Assembly (NCBI GenBank): GCA_031411495.1
Contig: JANOBD010000014.1
Coordinates: 43,085-107,084 of the forward strand
Direction: 5' to 3'
DNA length: 64,000 nucleotides
Source of the DNA: JANOBD01 sp031411495
Lineage (GTDB): Bacteria > Planctomycetota > Phycisphaerae > Tepidisphaerales > Tepidisphaeraceae
The position numbers and the translations under genes are program-made. This document shows, one piece after another, positions 17,059 through 25,646 of this stretch (position 1 is the first letter of the stretch; each line of letters opens with the position of its first letter). The notes beneath the pieces were generated by a model. That model did no database searches and was not told where the DNA came from. It worked only from the letters and a program-made list of their open reading frames with translations.

Positions 17059-19329
17059 TTACGCGGCGGCGAGGCCGCTGTAGGTTGCGAAGAGCTGCGT
17101 CGGCGTGAGGGTGACGTAGCCGTCGTTGGCGCCGTCGGTGCTGGAGTTGTTGTCGACGCCCCACGGGTTGCGCAGGACGACGTTGTAGGTGCCGTCGCCG
17201 TTATCGATGAGGTGATCGATCGTGTACGCGTGCCCGCCGACCATGTTGTAGGAGACGCTGCTCTTGGTGCCCATGGTGACGGTGTGTCCGGCATCGAGTT
17301 CGGCCTTGATGAAGTCGATGGCGTCGTTGCCGTTCGCGTAGGCGTTGCCCCAGCCGGGCGCGCGGTTGGTGAGGCCGAGCGCGGCGTAGGCGCTGCTCAT
17401 CCAGCCGCCGTCGATGGTCTGGTATCGGCCAAGGGTTCCGCCGCCGTAGCGGACCCAGGTGAAGGCCTTCTCCATCAGCGCGACCCAGGTGCTGTTCTCT
17501 GCGCCGAGGGTTGCGTAGGTGGGCGTGCTGCTCGTCCACGAATAGGTGTAGAGGTCGGCATCGACGCGGACGTACTGCTCGGCGTGAGTGCCGACCGGGC
17601 TGACAAAGCGGACGGCATAGGTGCCGTCGCCGAGATCGGTGATGGACTGACGGATGATCTCCGGGTCCATCTTTGCGACGCCGGCGATGCTGCTGAGGAA
17701 CCAGCAGTCGCCGGCCTGGCCTTGGTTGATATCGTCCTGCGCCGGGCCCGCGTCGGCGAAGAGCTTGTAGGAGGCGTAGTTCACGAGCTTGGTGTTGGAG
17801 GTCGTCAATCGCGCGTGTTTCACCGGCTCGGCCAGTTTCTGGCCGGTGAGTTCCTTGCTGATGACGGTCGTTCCGTACTTGACGAAGGCGCCGACGCGGT
17901 GCATCGCACGGGCGGCGGTCTCGTCGCTGGAGATGTCGGAGATGGTTTCGGTGAGGTTGCTGTCGAGCCAGAAGCTGTCGAGCGCGTTGCCACCGGTGAG
18001 CGAGTCGGCGGTGCCGCCGCCGATGGCGATCAGGCGGTCGCGTCCGTCGCCGCCGTCGAGCGAGTCGTAGCCGGCGCCGCCTTCGAGGAGGTCTTCGCCG
18101 TCGTTGCCGAAGAGTTGATCGTTTTCGGTCTGTCCGTAGACGCTGTCGTCGCCGGCGCCGCCGAGGAGCGAGTCGTTGCCGCCGCCGCCGAAGACTTTGT
18201 CGTTACCGTCGCCGGCGTCGATGGTGTCGGCGCCGAGGCCGCCGTAGAGGAAATTGACAGAGGCGTTGCCGGTGATGTTGTCGGCGGCGTTGCCGCCAAC
18301 GACGTACTCGAAATCATCGCCGATGTTGTCGGTTTCGCCGGATGCGCCGTCATTGGCTTGTCCGTCGAGCGTGATGGTGAGTCCGGTGAGGCGGCCGGTG
18401 TAGTCGAAGGTGTCGGAGTCGTCTCCGCCGCTGTAGAGATCGTTGCCGAGGTCGCCGATGACCTTGTCATTGCCTGCGTCGCCGTCGACGGTGTCGTCGT
18501 TCGCGCCGCCGTTGAGAGAGTCATTGCCGGTGCCGCCGGCGAGCGTGTCGTCGCCAGCGTCGCCGTTGAGCGTGTCGTTGCCGTCGCCGCCGTCGAGATC
18601 GTCGGCTTCGGCGCCGCCGCCGAGAAGATCGTTGCCGGCGCCGCCGGCCAGGACATCTGCGCCGATGTCGCCGGCGAGCGAGTCGTTGCCTTCGGCGCCG
18701 TCGAGGCTGTCGGCTTCGGTGCCGCCGTTCAAGTTGTCGTTGCCGGCACCGCCGCTGAGCGTATCCGCGCCGGCCTCGCCCTTGAGGACGTCGATGCCTT
18801 CGGCGCCGTTGAGCTGGTCATCGTTCAGGCCGCCGAGCAACGTGTCGTTGCCAACACCGCCGTTGACGACATCGTTGCCGTCGCTGCCGGTCATCGAGTC
18901 GTTACCGGCGCCGCCTGTCAACGAGTCGTCGTCCGCGCCGCCGATGAGCACGTCATTCAGGTTGCCACCGGTGAGCGTGTCGTTGCCGGCTTCGCCGTTG
19001 ATGTTGAGCGTGAAGTTGAGGGTGCCCGCGGTGGCGACCGAGTCGGCGCCAGCGCCGGCGAGGACGCGCACGCCCGCGAAGGTGCCGGTCCTGGCGAGTG
19101 TCCAGGTGCCGTTGGTGATCAGGTACGACGTGGTCGCGGTGCGCTGGATGACGATCGCGTCGTCATTGACCGTGCCGACAATGTTCAACCAGGTCGCAGT
19201 GCCAACCTTGTATGTGCCGACGGTCAGCGGATCGTTCGACAGCAATTTTCGTGATTCCAGGCTTTCGAGCGCGGCTGCGGCAGCGCGAACCGTCGAACCG
19301 GCAATATGCGAACGCAATTGGACGTGCAT
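17059..19329 (-). CDS. Secreted calpain-family cysteine protease with RTX calcium-binding repeats
   Basis: The protein has 756 residues. The N-terminus carries LESLESRKLLS (21-31), matching the planctomycete extracellular N-terminal motif. From about residue 110 there are many 'GGxGxDxLxGG' nonapeptides, for example GGAGNDSMTGSDGNDVVNGG, which form a calcium-binding beta roll. They come in two blocks separated by 'DYTGRLTGLTITLDGQANDG'. The C-terminal third is a calpain (C2) domain with Cys542 in GQAGDCWFLSS, His700 in GGHAYTI and Asn721 in LRNPWG, so the catalytic triad is intact. It probably cleaves proteins outside the cytoplasm in a calcium-dependent way. GAGGAG lies 8 nt before the ATG. 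It stands alone with its own terminator. Confidence 0.9.
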   Translation of the reverse strand: MHVQLRSHIAGSTVRAAAAALESLESRKLLSNDPLTVGTYKVGTATWLNIVGTVNDDAIVIQRTATTSYLITNGTWTLARTGTFAGVRVLAGAGADSVATAGTLNFTLNINGEAGNDTLTGGNLNDVLIGGADDDSLTGGAGNDSMTGSDGNDVVNGGVGNDTLLGGLNDDQLNGAEGIDVLKGEAGADTLSGGAGNDNLNGGTEADSLDGAEGNDSLAGDIGADVLAGGAGNDLLGGGAEADDLDGGDGNDTLNGDAGDDTLAGGTGNDSLNGGANDDTVDGDAGNDKVIGDLGNDLYSGGDDSDTFDYTGRLTGLTITLDGQANDGASGETDNIGDDFEYVVGGNAADNITGNASVNFLYGGLGADTIDAGDGNDKVFGGGGNDSLLGGAGDDSVYGQTENDQLFGNDGEDLLEGGAGYDSLDGGDGRDRLIAIGGGTADSLTGGNALDSFWLDSNLTETISDISSDETAARAMHRVGAFVKYGTTVISKELTGQKLAEPVKHARLTTSNTKLVNYASYKLFADAGPAQDDINQGQAGDCWFLSSIAGVAKMDPEIIRQSITDLGDGTYAVRFVSPVGTHAEQYVRVDADLYTYSWTSSTPTYATLGAENSTWVALMEKAFTWVRYGGGTLGRYQTIDGGWMSSAYAALGLTNRAPGWGNAYANGNDAIDFIKAELDAGHTVTMGTKSSVSYNMVGGHAYTIDHLIDNGDGTYNVVLRNPWGVDNNSSTDGANDGYVTLTPTQLFATYSGLAAA

Positions 19330-19675
19330 CTTCGGGATCTCCTCGACGGCGCAGGCGAGCCGTCGAGGTGTGAAGTAAGATTGGCTGCGCGCGCCGACAA
19401 ATCCTCAATTCTGTAGGAACGTCCGAGAAAGGAATGCTGATACCGGTTTATCGTCAGGCTCGGTACACACCGGTTGCTTTGTCACCGCGATCGACATCGA
19501 CGAGCGAACAGGCGGAAGTGAGGCCATAAAAAAGCATCCGCGGCGACTGACAAGCAATCGCCGCGGACCCCGTCCGAATCTATCCTCCGCAGCGATCGAG
19601 CGGGAATGGTTCACTCGCGCTGCCTGATGACGGACCTTGCGGTCTCATGACCGCCTGCTGCGCTGGCAATCTCAA
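19330..19675. other. Intergenic region upstream of the calpain gene
   Basis: The stretch holds the leader of the calpain gene and the terminator of the next minus-strand gene. No coding frame is supported. Confidence 0.5.
19528..19567 (-). terminator. Intrinsic terminator of the two-helix membrane protein
   Basis: The perfect 10-bp stem TCCGCGGCGA (19537-19546) / TCGCCGCGGA (19558-19567) is followed on the minus strand by GCTTTTTT (19528-19535). Confidence 0.8.
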
Positions 19676-19987
19676 TCACGCACGCGCCGTCTCGCGTGTT
19701 CGCCAGGCAAACACGATCGATGAGAGCACGCCGATGACCACCAGGCCCAGCCCGATGCACTGGGGTGTCGGAATGAGCGTCTGAAGGATCATCATTCCCG
19801 TGACCCACACGCCCGCTGCCGTTGCCCACACATAAGGCAATACAGTGCCGGCCAGTTGGTCGAGTTTGTCGGGTTCTGACACAGGTAGTGCGAGAGACTG
19901 TGCGGCAACTTCACGCTCAACTTCTGCGAAGACTTCATCGGAGATGCGGTTGGTAGTGGTCTGCGAAGATGGATGGGTGCTGGTCAT
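19676..19987 (-). CDS. Small two-helix membrane protein, 103 aa
   Basis: The N-terminal ~45 residues are soluble and acidic (ISDEVFAEVEREVAAQSLAL). Two membrane helices follow, roughly 46-70 (LPYVWATAAGVWVTGMMIL) and 75-95 (CIGLGLVVIGVLSSIVFAW), with a short basic tail. The ATG has GAGG about 7 nt upstream, and an intrinsic terminator follows, so it is a free-standing gene. No family is recognised. Confidence 0.75.
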   Translation of the reverse strand: MTSTHPSSQTTTNRISDEVFAEVEREVAAQSLALPVSEPDKLDQLAGTVLPYVWATAAGVWVTGMMILQTLIPTPQCIGLGLVVIGVLSSIVFAWRTRETARA

Positions 19988-20188
19988 GACGGGACCTCAC
20001 TCGGGTTTGGGTGTGTCAACCGTCGACCCCGGAGTCGCCTCGGACGGTCGATGGACACCGGTCGGCAGTCTCGCACCTGTTACTGCAAAGCGATTGTCGC
20101 ACGAGGTGTCGCGAATCACAGCGGTTTTGCTGCGACAGATCACTCCTGCGACGTTTCGCGCATGGCACAGTCTCTGCGCATTTGCGCG

Positions 20189-20833
20189 TCATCTCCGCAG
20201 CGACTCGTGCGACAGCGTGTCTGTACCACTGTGCGCGATTACGCCCCGCCATTGCGAACCGTGCGGCTCGTACAGGCCGATCGAGAACGGCGTGTTCGGT
20301 TCGAAGTTGAATGTCGACACGAGGATTTCGCCACTCGCAAGCCCGAATGAGGCATACTCACCATCGTGAAGGGACCAGCCGAACTTCACGCGACGCACGG
20401 GCACCGATTCGGGATCGAGATAGGTCAGCGTGAGCGAACCGCTGTAAGGCATCTGGTCGACGGCATGTGCCGATTCGATCTGGAACGTGTTCTCACGAAC
20501 GCGTCGGCTCACCTCGAGCCCGCACACGGCAATGTCGCACCCCTTCGCGCCGGGCGGCACCCAGATGCCCTCCAGCCGATTTCCGCTGAGGTGATACGCG
20601 CCGATCTCGACTTTGTCCTTCGGCCCGCTCGCGATCAACAAGCGTCCGCGAAAGACCGCGGCCAATCCGAACGCTTCGGGCGCGTGATCGATCACCGCGT
20701 GAGCGTGAGCGAAGCTTCCGTGTGCTTCGAACGAGACGGTCCCGCTGACGCGTCTTCCATCGACCGATTCACCGTCAACGATTTTGAACGTGCCTAGAAT
20801 CGGATCGAGCGGATCAAAGGGGAGGTCGGCCAT
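20189..20833 (-). CDS. Hypothetical soluble protein, 214 aa, last gene of the opp cluster
   Basis: The sequence is rich in beta strands with no signal peptide, membrane helix or recognised catalytic motif (starts MADLPFDPLDPILGTFKIVD, ends GTDTLSHESLRR). It looks like a lipocalin-like or beta-sandwich fold: repeated 'G.F.I.G..V.G.R..G.V.F' and 'GNRLEGIWVPPGAKG' strands resemble small binding proteins that test a deviation from a reference. It starts 34 nt after the oppF stop and may be co-transcribed. The ribosome site is weak (GAGTAA). Confidence 0.65.
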   Translation of the reverse strand: MADLPFDPLDPILGTFKIVDGESVDGRRVSGTVSFEAHGSFAHAHAVIDHAPEAFGLAAVFRGRLLIASGPKDKVEIGAYHLSGNRLEGIWVPPGAKGCDIAVCGLEVSRRVRENTFQIESAHAVDQMPYSGSLTLTYLDPESVPVRRVKFGWSLHDGEYASFGLASGEILVSTFNFEPNTPFSIGLYEPHGSQWRGVIAHSGTDTLSHESLRR

Positions 20834-20867
20834 GCGTTTACTCTACGGCTTGCACGGCACAAGTTCA

Positions 20868-21956
20868 TCAATTGGCTACCCAACATGCGGCGATGTGACC
20901 GGCCTCGCCCTGCTTCTGTTCGAGTGGCGGCCTTTCGTTGACGCATTTGCTCAACACGCGCAGGCGCAGGCCGCCGGTGCTGATCTCCGTCGTCTCGGCG
21001 CCGCTCGCCTGTGCGGCCGCTTCCCGGGTGAGCGGGCAGCGCGGGTGAAACGGGCATCCGCTCGGCGGGTTGCTCGGGCTGGGCACCTCGCCGGTGAGAA
21101 CGATTCGCCGGCGGCTGGGTCGAGGATTCGCCTCGGGCGCCGCGCTCAGCAGCGCCTGCGTATACGGATGCTTCGGGTTTCGGTACAGCTCGTCGCGCGA
21201 CGCCTGCTCGACGATTCGCCCGAGATACATCACCGCCACGTCGTGGCTGAAATGTTCGACGACCGCCAGGTTATGGGCGATGAACAGGTAGGCGATGTTC
21301 CGCTCCTGCTGCAGGTCGGCCAGCAGGTTGAGGATCTGCGATTGAATCGACACGTCCAGAGCGCTCACCGGTTCGTCGCAGACGATGAAATCAGGGTTGA
21401 GCGCCAAGGCGCGGGCAATGCCAATCCGCTGTCGCTGGCCGCCGGAGAACTCGTGCGGATAGCGGAACGCGTAGCTCGGGTCGAGCCCGACGCGTTCGAG
21501 GAGCGAGGCGACCATCTCATCGCGCTGCCGGCCGCGGGCGATGCCGTGAACCTGGATCGGCTCACCGATGATGTTGTTCACATTCATGCGAGGATTCAGC
21601 GAGCTGACCGGATCCTGGAAGATGATCTGCATGTGCTGACGGAGGCGTCGAAGTTCTTCGCCGCTCTTCTCGAAGAAGTTCTCGCCTTTGTAGAACACCT
21701 TGCCGTCGGTCGCGGGAAGCAGCCGAAGCAACGACCGGCCGACCGTGGTCTTGCCGCAGCCGGATTCGCCCACGAGTCCGAGCGTCTTGCCGGGCTGGAC
21801 TTTGAAGCTCACATCGTCGACGGCCTTCACATGCCCGACCACGCTGGAGAAAAGGCCCTTGCGGATGGGAAAGTGCATCTTCAGGTTCTGCACTTCGACA
21901 ATCGGCTGACCGCCCGTCGAGGATGAAGATTGAGATTGGGTCTGTGTGGCGTTCAC
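20868..21956 (-). CDS. oppF: Oligopeptide ABC transporter ATP-binding protein OppF
   Basis: This 362-residue ATPase has Walker A GESGCGKTTVGRSLLRLL, ABC signature FSGGQRQRIGIARALALNPD, Walker B FIVCDEPVSALDV and the C-terminal oligopeptide/dipeptide extension with CPFHPRCPL. That extension binds an iron-sulfur cluster in related DppD proteins. It energises peptide uptake together with OppD. The GTG start at 21956 overlaps the oppD stop as GTGA and has GGAGGTGC upstream, so the two ATPases are translationally coupled. Confidence 0.94.
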   Translation of the reverse strand: MNATQTQSQSSSSTGGQPIVEVQNLKMHFPIRKGLFSSVVGHVKAVDDVSFKVQPGKTLGLVGESGCGKTTVGRSLLRLLPATDGKVFYKGENFFEKSGEELRRLRQHMQIIFQDPVSSLNPRMNVNNIIGEPIQVHGIARGRQRDEMVASLLERVGLDPSYAFRYPHEFSGGQRQRIGIARALALNPDFIVCDEPVSALDVSIQSQILNLLADLQQERNIAYLFIAHNLAVVEHFSHDVAVMYLGRIVEQASRDELYRNPKHPYTQALLSAAPEANPRPSRRRIVLTGEVPSPSNPPSGCPFHPRCPLTREAAAQASGAETTEISTGGLRLRVLSKCVNERPPLEQKQGEAGHIAACWVAN

Positions 21957-23089
21957 GAGCGCACCTCCGTCGCAACCATGGGCTCTTGTGCGTCAACCGT
22001 GACGGTGCGCTTGTGATTGATGTCCGGACGAGTCACCGACGCCTTGTCGTACCCTTCGACCTGGTGGCAGGCGACCCAGTGACTTGGGAGCAACTCTCGC
22101 GCGATCGGCTCGTCGATCGTGCATCGCTTGAGCACTCGCGCGGTCTCGATCCCGAAGGTCACTTCCACCGTTTCCTCTTTGCCTTTGGCGGCCAGTTCCT
22201 GCGTGAGCGGACAGCGGGTGTGGAACTTGCAGCCGGTGGGAAAGTTCGCGGGGTTTGGAACGTTGCCGGGAATTGTCTCGAGCCGCACGCGTCGGCCGCC
22301 GATCGCCGGCATGCTCTTGAGCAGCGCGTTGGTGTACGGATGCGTCGGCCGATCGAACAGGTCTTCGACGGTGGCTGCTTCGACAATTCGCGAGGCGTAC
22401 ATGACGTAGACGACATCCGCATTCTCGGCGACGACGCCGAGGTCGTGCGTGATCATCAGGATGGCCATGCCCCGGTCTCGGGTGAGCTTGCGGAGCAGTT
22501 CGAGGATCTGCGCCTGGATGGTGACGTCCAGCGCGGTCGTGGGTTCGTCGGCGATGAGCAACTCGGGTTTGCACGCGAGCGCCATCGCGATCATGACGCG
22601 CTGCCTCATGCCGCCGGAGAGCTGGTGCGGATAGGTGTGCAGGCGTTTGCCGGCATCGGCGATGCCGACGTCACGCAGCGCGCTCTCGGCGATCTGCCAG
22701 GCCTGGGTCGAGTTCACTTTCTGATGGAGGCGGATGGCTTCGACGATCTGGTCGCCGATGGTGAAGACGGGATTCAGCGAAGTCATCGGCTCCTGGAAGA
22801 TCATGGCGATCTCCTTGCCGCGGATGGAACGCATTTCGCGTTCGCTCATGCCAATGATGCCATGAGATTTGTAGTTGATCGCCCCGCCGAGAAACTGCGC
22901 CGGCGGCATGGGAAGAAGTTTGAGAATGCTCATCGCCGTGACGGACTTTCCGCACCCGGACTCGCCGACGAGGGCAACTGTCTGGGCAGGATAGATCGAC
23001 AGGTTCGAATCGCGCACGGGACGCACCTGCCCGCGATTGGTATCGAAGGCGATGTTGAGGTCGATGATTTCAAGCAGCGGTTGTGGCAT
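21953..23089 (-). CDS. oppD: Oligopeptide ABC transporter ATP-binding protein OppD
   Basis: The 378-residue ATPase has Walker A GESGCGKSVTAMSILKLLP, signature LSGGMRQRVMIAMALACKPE, Walker B LLIADEPTTALDV and the C-terminal CKFHTRCPL motif of the oligopeptide subfamily. It pairs with OppF. It is the only OppD in the window although two permease sets lie upstream, so it probably serves both. The ~55 C-terminal residues after the conserved end (VACHQVEGYDKASVTRPDIN) are extra. The ribosome site is weak. Confidence 0.94.
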   Translation of the reverse strand: MPQPLLEIIDLNIAFDTNRGQVRPVRDSNLSIYPAQTVALVGESGCGKSVTAMSILKLLPMPPAQFLGGAINYKSHGIIGMSEREMRSIRGKEIAMIFQEPMTSLNPVFTIGDQIVEAIRLHQKVNSTQAWQIAESALRDVGIADAGKRLHTYPHQLSGGMRQRVMIAMALACKPELLIADEPTTALDVTIQAQILELLRKLTRDRGMAILMITHDLGVVAENADVVYVMYASRIVEAATVEDLFDRPTHPYTNALLKSMPAIGGRRVRLETIPGNVPNPANFPTGCKFHTRCPLTQELAAKGKEETVEVTFGIETARVLKRCTIDEPIARELLPSHWVACHQVEGYDKASVTRPDINHKRTVTVDAQEPMVATEVRS

Positions 23090-23134
23090 CGTGAGTTCGT
23101 TTCGCTTCTTGAGGTGAGTCGCGTCGTTGAGACG

Positions 23135-24340
23135 CTAGTCACGCTTCTTGAGTTTTGGGTCGAGCGCATCGCGCATCGAATCGCCGATCAGCGCATAGGC
23201 ATACACGGTCAGGAAAATCGCACCGCCAGGGAAAACGGCCATCCACCAGACGAACCCCTGCCCGCCGGATCGAACGTCGTTGAGCATCCGGCCCCAACTC
23301 GGTTTGTCGACGAGTCCGAGCCCGAGATAGCTCAGCGTCGCCTCGGTCAGGATCGCGCCGGCAACGCCGAAGGTGGCCGTCACCAGCACCGGCGTCAATC
23401 CGTTGGGCAGGATGTGTTTGAAGATGATCGCAACCTGACCAACCCCTGTCGCGACGGCCGCCTGTACGAAATCCTGGTTTCGCAGGCGCAGAAACTCCGC
23501 CCGCACGAACCGGGCCGTTCCTGTCCAGCCGAGAAGTCCGATCACGGCCATCATGAGGTACAAGCCGCGACCGTACGCAGCCATGACCGTAATGAGCAAC
23601 AGCAGACCCGGGATCGCCTCGAAGATCTCGATCAGCCGCATGCCGAACAAGTCGATTTTCCCGACGTAGTATCCCATCAGGCCGCCGACCGTGATTCCGA
23701 TCGCCAGCGAAATGCTCGTGGAGATCAATCCAACCGAGAGCGCGATACGGCATGCGTGAATCATGCCGCTGAGCAGGTCTTCCGAATTGCCGTTGGTGCC
23801 GAGCCAGTTCTTGGGGTTCGGCGCATTCAAGCGGCGCTCGGGCATGTCGCGCATTCGATCTGATGGCGAGTACGGGATGATTGTCCGGATCGCGCTGGTG
23901 ATCGCCCCGGTGCGCTGATCGTCGCGATACGTCGCGTAGTAGTCCTGGGTGACTACGGTCTTGGAGAGCTTGGTGAGCGGGAACACGACGGCAAAGCAGA
24001 TCGTCGCGAGCGCAACCGCTTCGAGCAGACCGCGCCGCCTTACCAGCAGCCAGCCGACCGCGACAAAAAACCCGGCGAGCAAAGCGACATCAACGGTCGT
24101 CATCGTCCGCCACATCGGGCTGGACCAGACCCCGTTTTTCTTCATCAGGATCGGATGGCTGCTCGCAATCACCGGGGCAAAGATGCCAAGGAGCACGATA
24201 ATGAGCAGCCACACCGCGCCAAATCGAGCGCCGGGGCGCTTAAACGTGTCGGTGAAGGTCTGCCGAATCAGGCTGCGCGGCCGCTTGATCGCCTTCGGAA
24301 TCGACGGGTACGCGAGCGATTCTGCCGTTGCGTCACTCAA
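23135..24340 (-). CDS. oppC: Oligopeptide ABC transporter permease OppC, second set
   Basis: The 401-residue permease has the OppC/BPD_transp_1 core (GLISTSISLAIGITVGGLMG, EAA loop EFLRLRNQDFVQAAVATG). The region between helix 1 and the core is long: about 130 residues, with an additional helix pair (VALLAGFFVAVGWLLV, ALATICFAVVFPL) and a soluble part ending WLGTNGNSEDLLSG. TTG at 24340 is the likely start. It overlaps the upstream oppB by 8 nt and has GGTGA upstream. Confidence 0.9.
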   Translation of the reverse strand: MSDATAESLAYPSIPKAIKRPRSLIRQTFTDTFKRPGARFGAVWLLIIVLLGIFAPVIASSHPILMKKNGVWSSPMWRTMTTVDVALLAGFFVAVGWLLVRRRGLLEAVALATICFAVVFPLTKLSKTVVTQDYYATYRDDQRTGAITSAIRTIIPYSPSDRMRDMPERRLNAPNPKNWLGTNGNSEDLLSGMIHACRIALSVGLISTSISLAIGITVGGLMGYYVGKIDLFGMRLIEIFEAIPGLLLLITVMAAYGRGLYLMMAVIGLLGWTGTARFVRAEFLRLRNQDFVQAAVATGVGQVAIIFKHILPNGLTPVLVTATFGVAGAILTEATLSYLGLGLVDKPSWGRMLNDVRSGGQGFVWWMAVFPGGAIFLTVYAYALIGDSMRDALDPKLKKRD

Positions 24341-25619
24341 AGCTCACCCGTGGGTCTGCCACCGCGTAACCAAAGTCTGCAAGAAGGTAGGCGGCCAGTT
24401 CGAGCAGGCCGACGATCACCGTCAGTGAGAGGAGCAGTTCGAAATCGCGCGAGGTCGCCGATTCGACGGCGAGTCTTCCCATGCCGTTGATCGTGAACGC
24501 CGTTTCCACCACGACCGAGCCCGCCACCATGCCCGGGAGAATGTTCACGAGCACCGTGATCAGTGGGATCAGACTGGTCCGAAACGCATGACGATACAGA
24601 ACTACGCTTTCCGGCAAGCCCTTGGCGCGCGCGGTTCGAACATAATCGCTGTTGAGATTGTCCAGGAGCGACCCGCGCGCCAAACGCGAAAGGAACGCGA
24701 AGTTCGCGTACACGAGACATATCAACGGCAACACCATGTGCCACGCACGATCGACGAGCCACCCTCGTTGAAAGCCGGATGCGCTCCACGACGGAAAGAA
24801 GTTCATCGCGCGCTCGTTGATATCGTTTAGGCCCGTCGTCGGGAACCACCGCAGATGCGGGAACTGCTCGTTGGCAAAGAAGCCGATCAGGATCAGCGTG
24901 AGCCAGATGACCGGGACACACCACAGCGCCAGCGTGAAGCCGCTCATCAGCACATCGAATGGCCGGCCACGACGCTTGGCCTGTTGGATGCCCAGCCACA
25001 CCGCGAGGCTGTAGCTGATCGGCAACGCGACGACCTGAAGTGAAAGCGTCACCGGCAGCCGCTCGGAGATCAGGTCGATGACTCGCGTCCGCCGGACAAA
25101 GCTCTCGCCGAAATCCGGCCATTTGATCCGCGGCTTGGTCAGCACCGCATCTCCGGCGTCCGGGCCGATGTCGATCCGTCTCAGTTCTGCGCGGCAGGTT
25201 GCGATCTCCCTGTCGAGCTGTTCAGAGCGCACTTTGGCTTCGGTCGTCGTCAGAGGAAGGGTCCGCTGCTCGGCGATCGCCTTGTCGAGCTTCACCTGCG
25301 TCGGCTTTTCGAGCTCGGTTTCCTTTCGGTCTGCGTCGATCACGCGTGGATCGCTGTCTTCATAGAGCGCGAATCCGATCGGCGAGATCTTGTTCAGCCA
25401 GCGGAGGTATTGAACGTACTTCGGTTTGTCGAGCCCGTAACGTTTATTGAGGTATTTCTGAAGCGCCTGTCGCTCTTCGGGCTTTAGCTGCGCATCGCGC
25501 GGGATGACGGTCGCCTCGATGCCGCCGGGCGCGCTCGAGATCACGGCGAAAACGATCGCGGTCATCCCGATCAGCGTCGGGATGATCAGCAGCAATCGTC
25601 TAATCAGATACGTGAGCAT
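24333..25619 (-). CDS. oppB: Oligopeptide ABC transporter permease OppB, second set
   Basis: The 428-residue permease starts MLTYLIRRLLLIIPTLIGMT, the classical OppB first helix. The core has the EAA loop (VRTARAKGLPESVVLYRHAF). Typical OppB has ~310 residues. The excess is a ~110-residue hydrophilic insert after helix 1 (about residues 50-160), which includes a coiled-coil stretch (EAKVRSEQLDREIATCRAEL). This part should be extracytoplasmic and could touch the binding protein. It follows the binding-protein gene by 27 nt. Confidence 0.92.
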   Translation of the reverse strand: MLTYLIRRLLLIIPTLIGMTAIVFAVISSAPGGIEATVIPRDAQLKPEERQALQKYLNKRYGLDKPKYVQYLRWLNKISPIGFALYEDSDPRVIDADRKETELEKPTQVKLDKAIAEQRTLPLTTTEAKVRSEQLDREIATCRAELRRIDIGPDAGDAVLTKPRIKWPDFGESFVRRTRVIDLISERLPVTLSLQVVALPISYSLAVWLGIQQAKRRGRPFDVLMSGFTLALWCVPVIWLTLILIGFFANEQFPHLRWFPTTGLNDINERAMNFFPSWSASGFQRGWLVDRAWHMVLPLICLVYANFAFLSRLARGSLLDNLNSDYVRTARAKGLPESVVLYRHAFRTSLIPLITVLVNILPGMVAGSVVVETAFTINGMGRLAVESATSRDFELLLSLTVIVGLLELAAYLLADFGYAVADPRVSFE

Positions 25620-25646
25620 CGAAATGTTCCGAGTCGATCGGCGCGC

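Noticed and set aside
18000..19020. Regular repeats that might look like a CRISPR array
   Set aside because: They are in-frame codons for RTX nonapeptides, with no unique spacers.
16981..19254. 757-codon plus-strand frame opposite the calpain-RTX gene
   Set aside because: It is the complement of the GGxGxD repeats and gives a low-complexity Ala/Val protein; the minus frame has a ribosome site, motif and catalytic triad.
21923..23863. 646-codon plus-strand frame opposite oppD/oppC
   Set aside because: Crosses several real genes on the other strand and has no family features.
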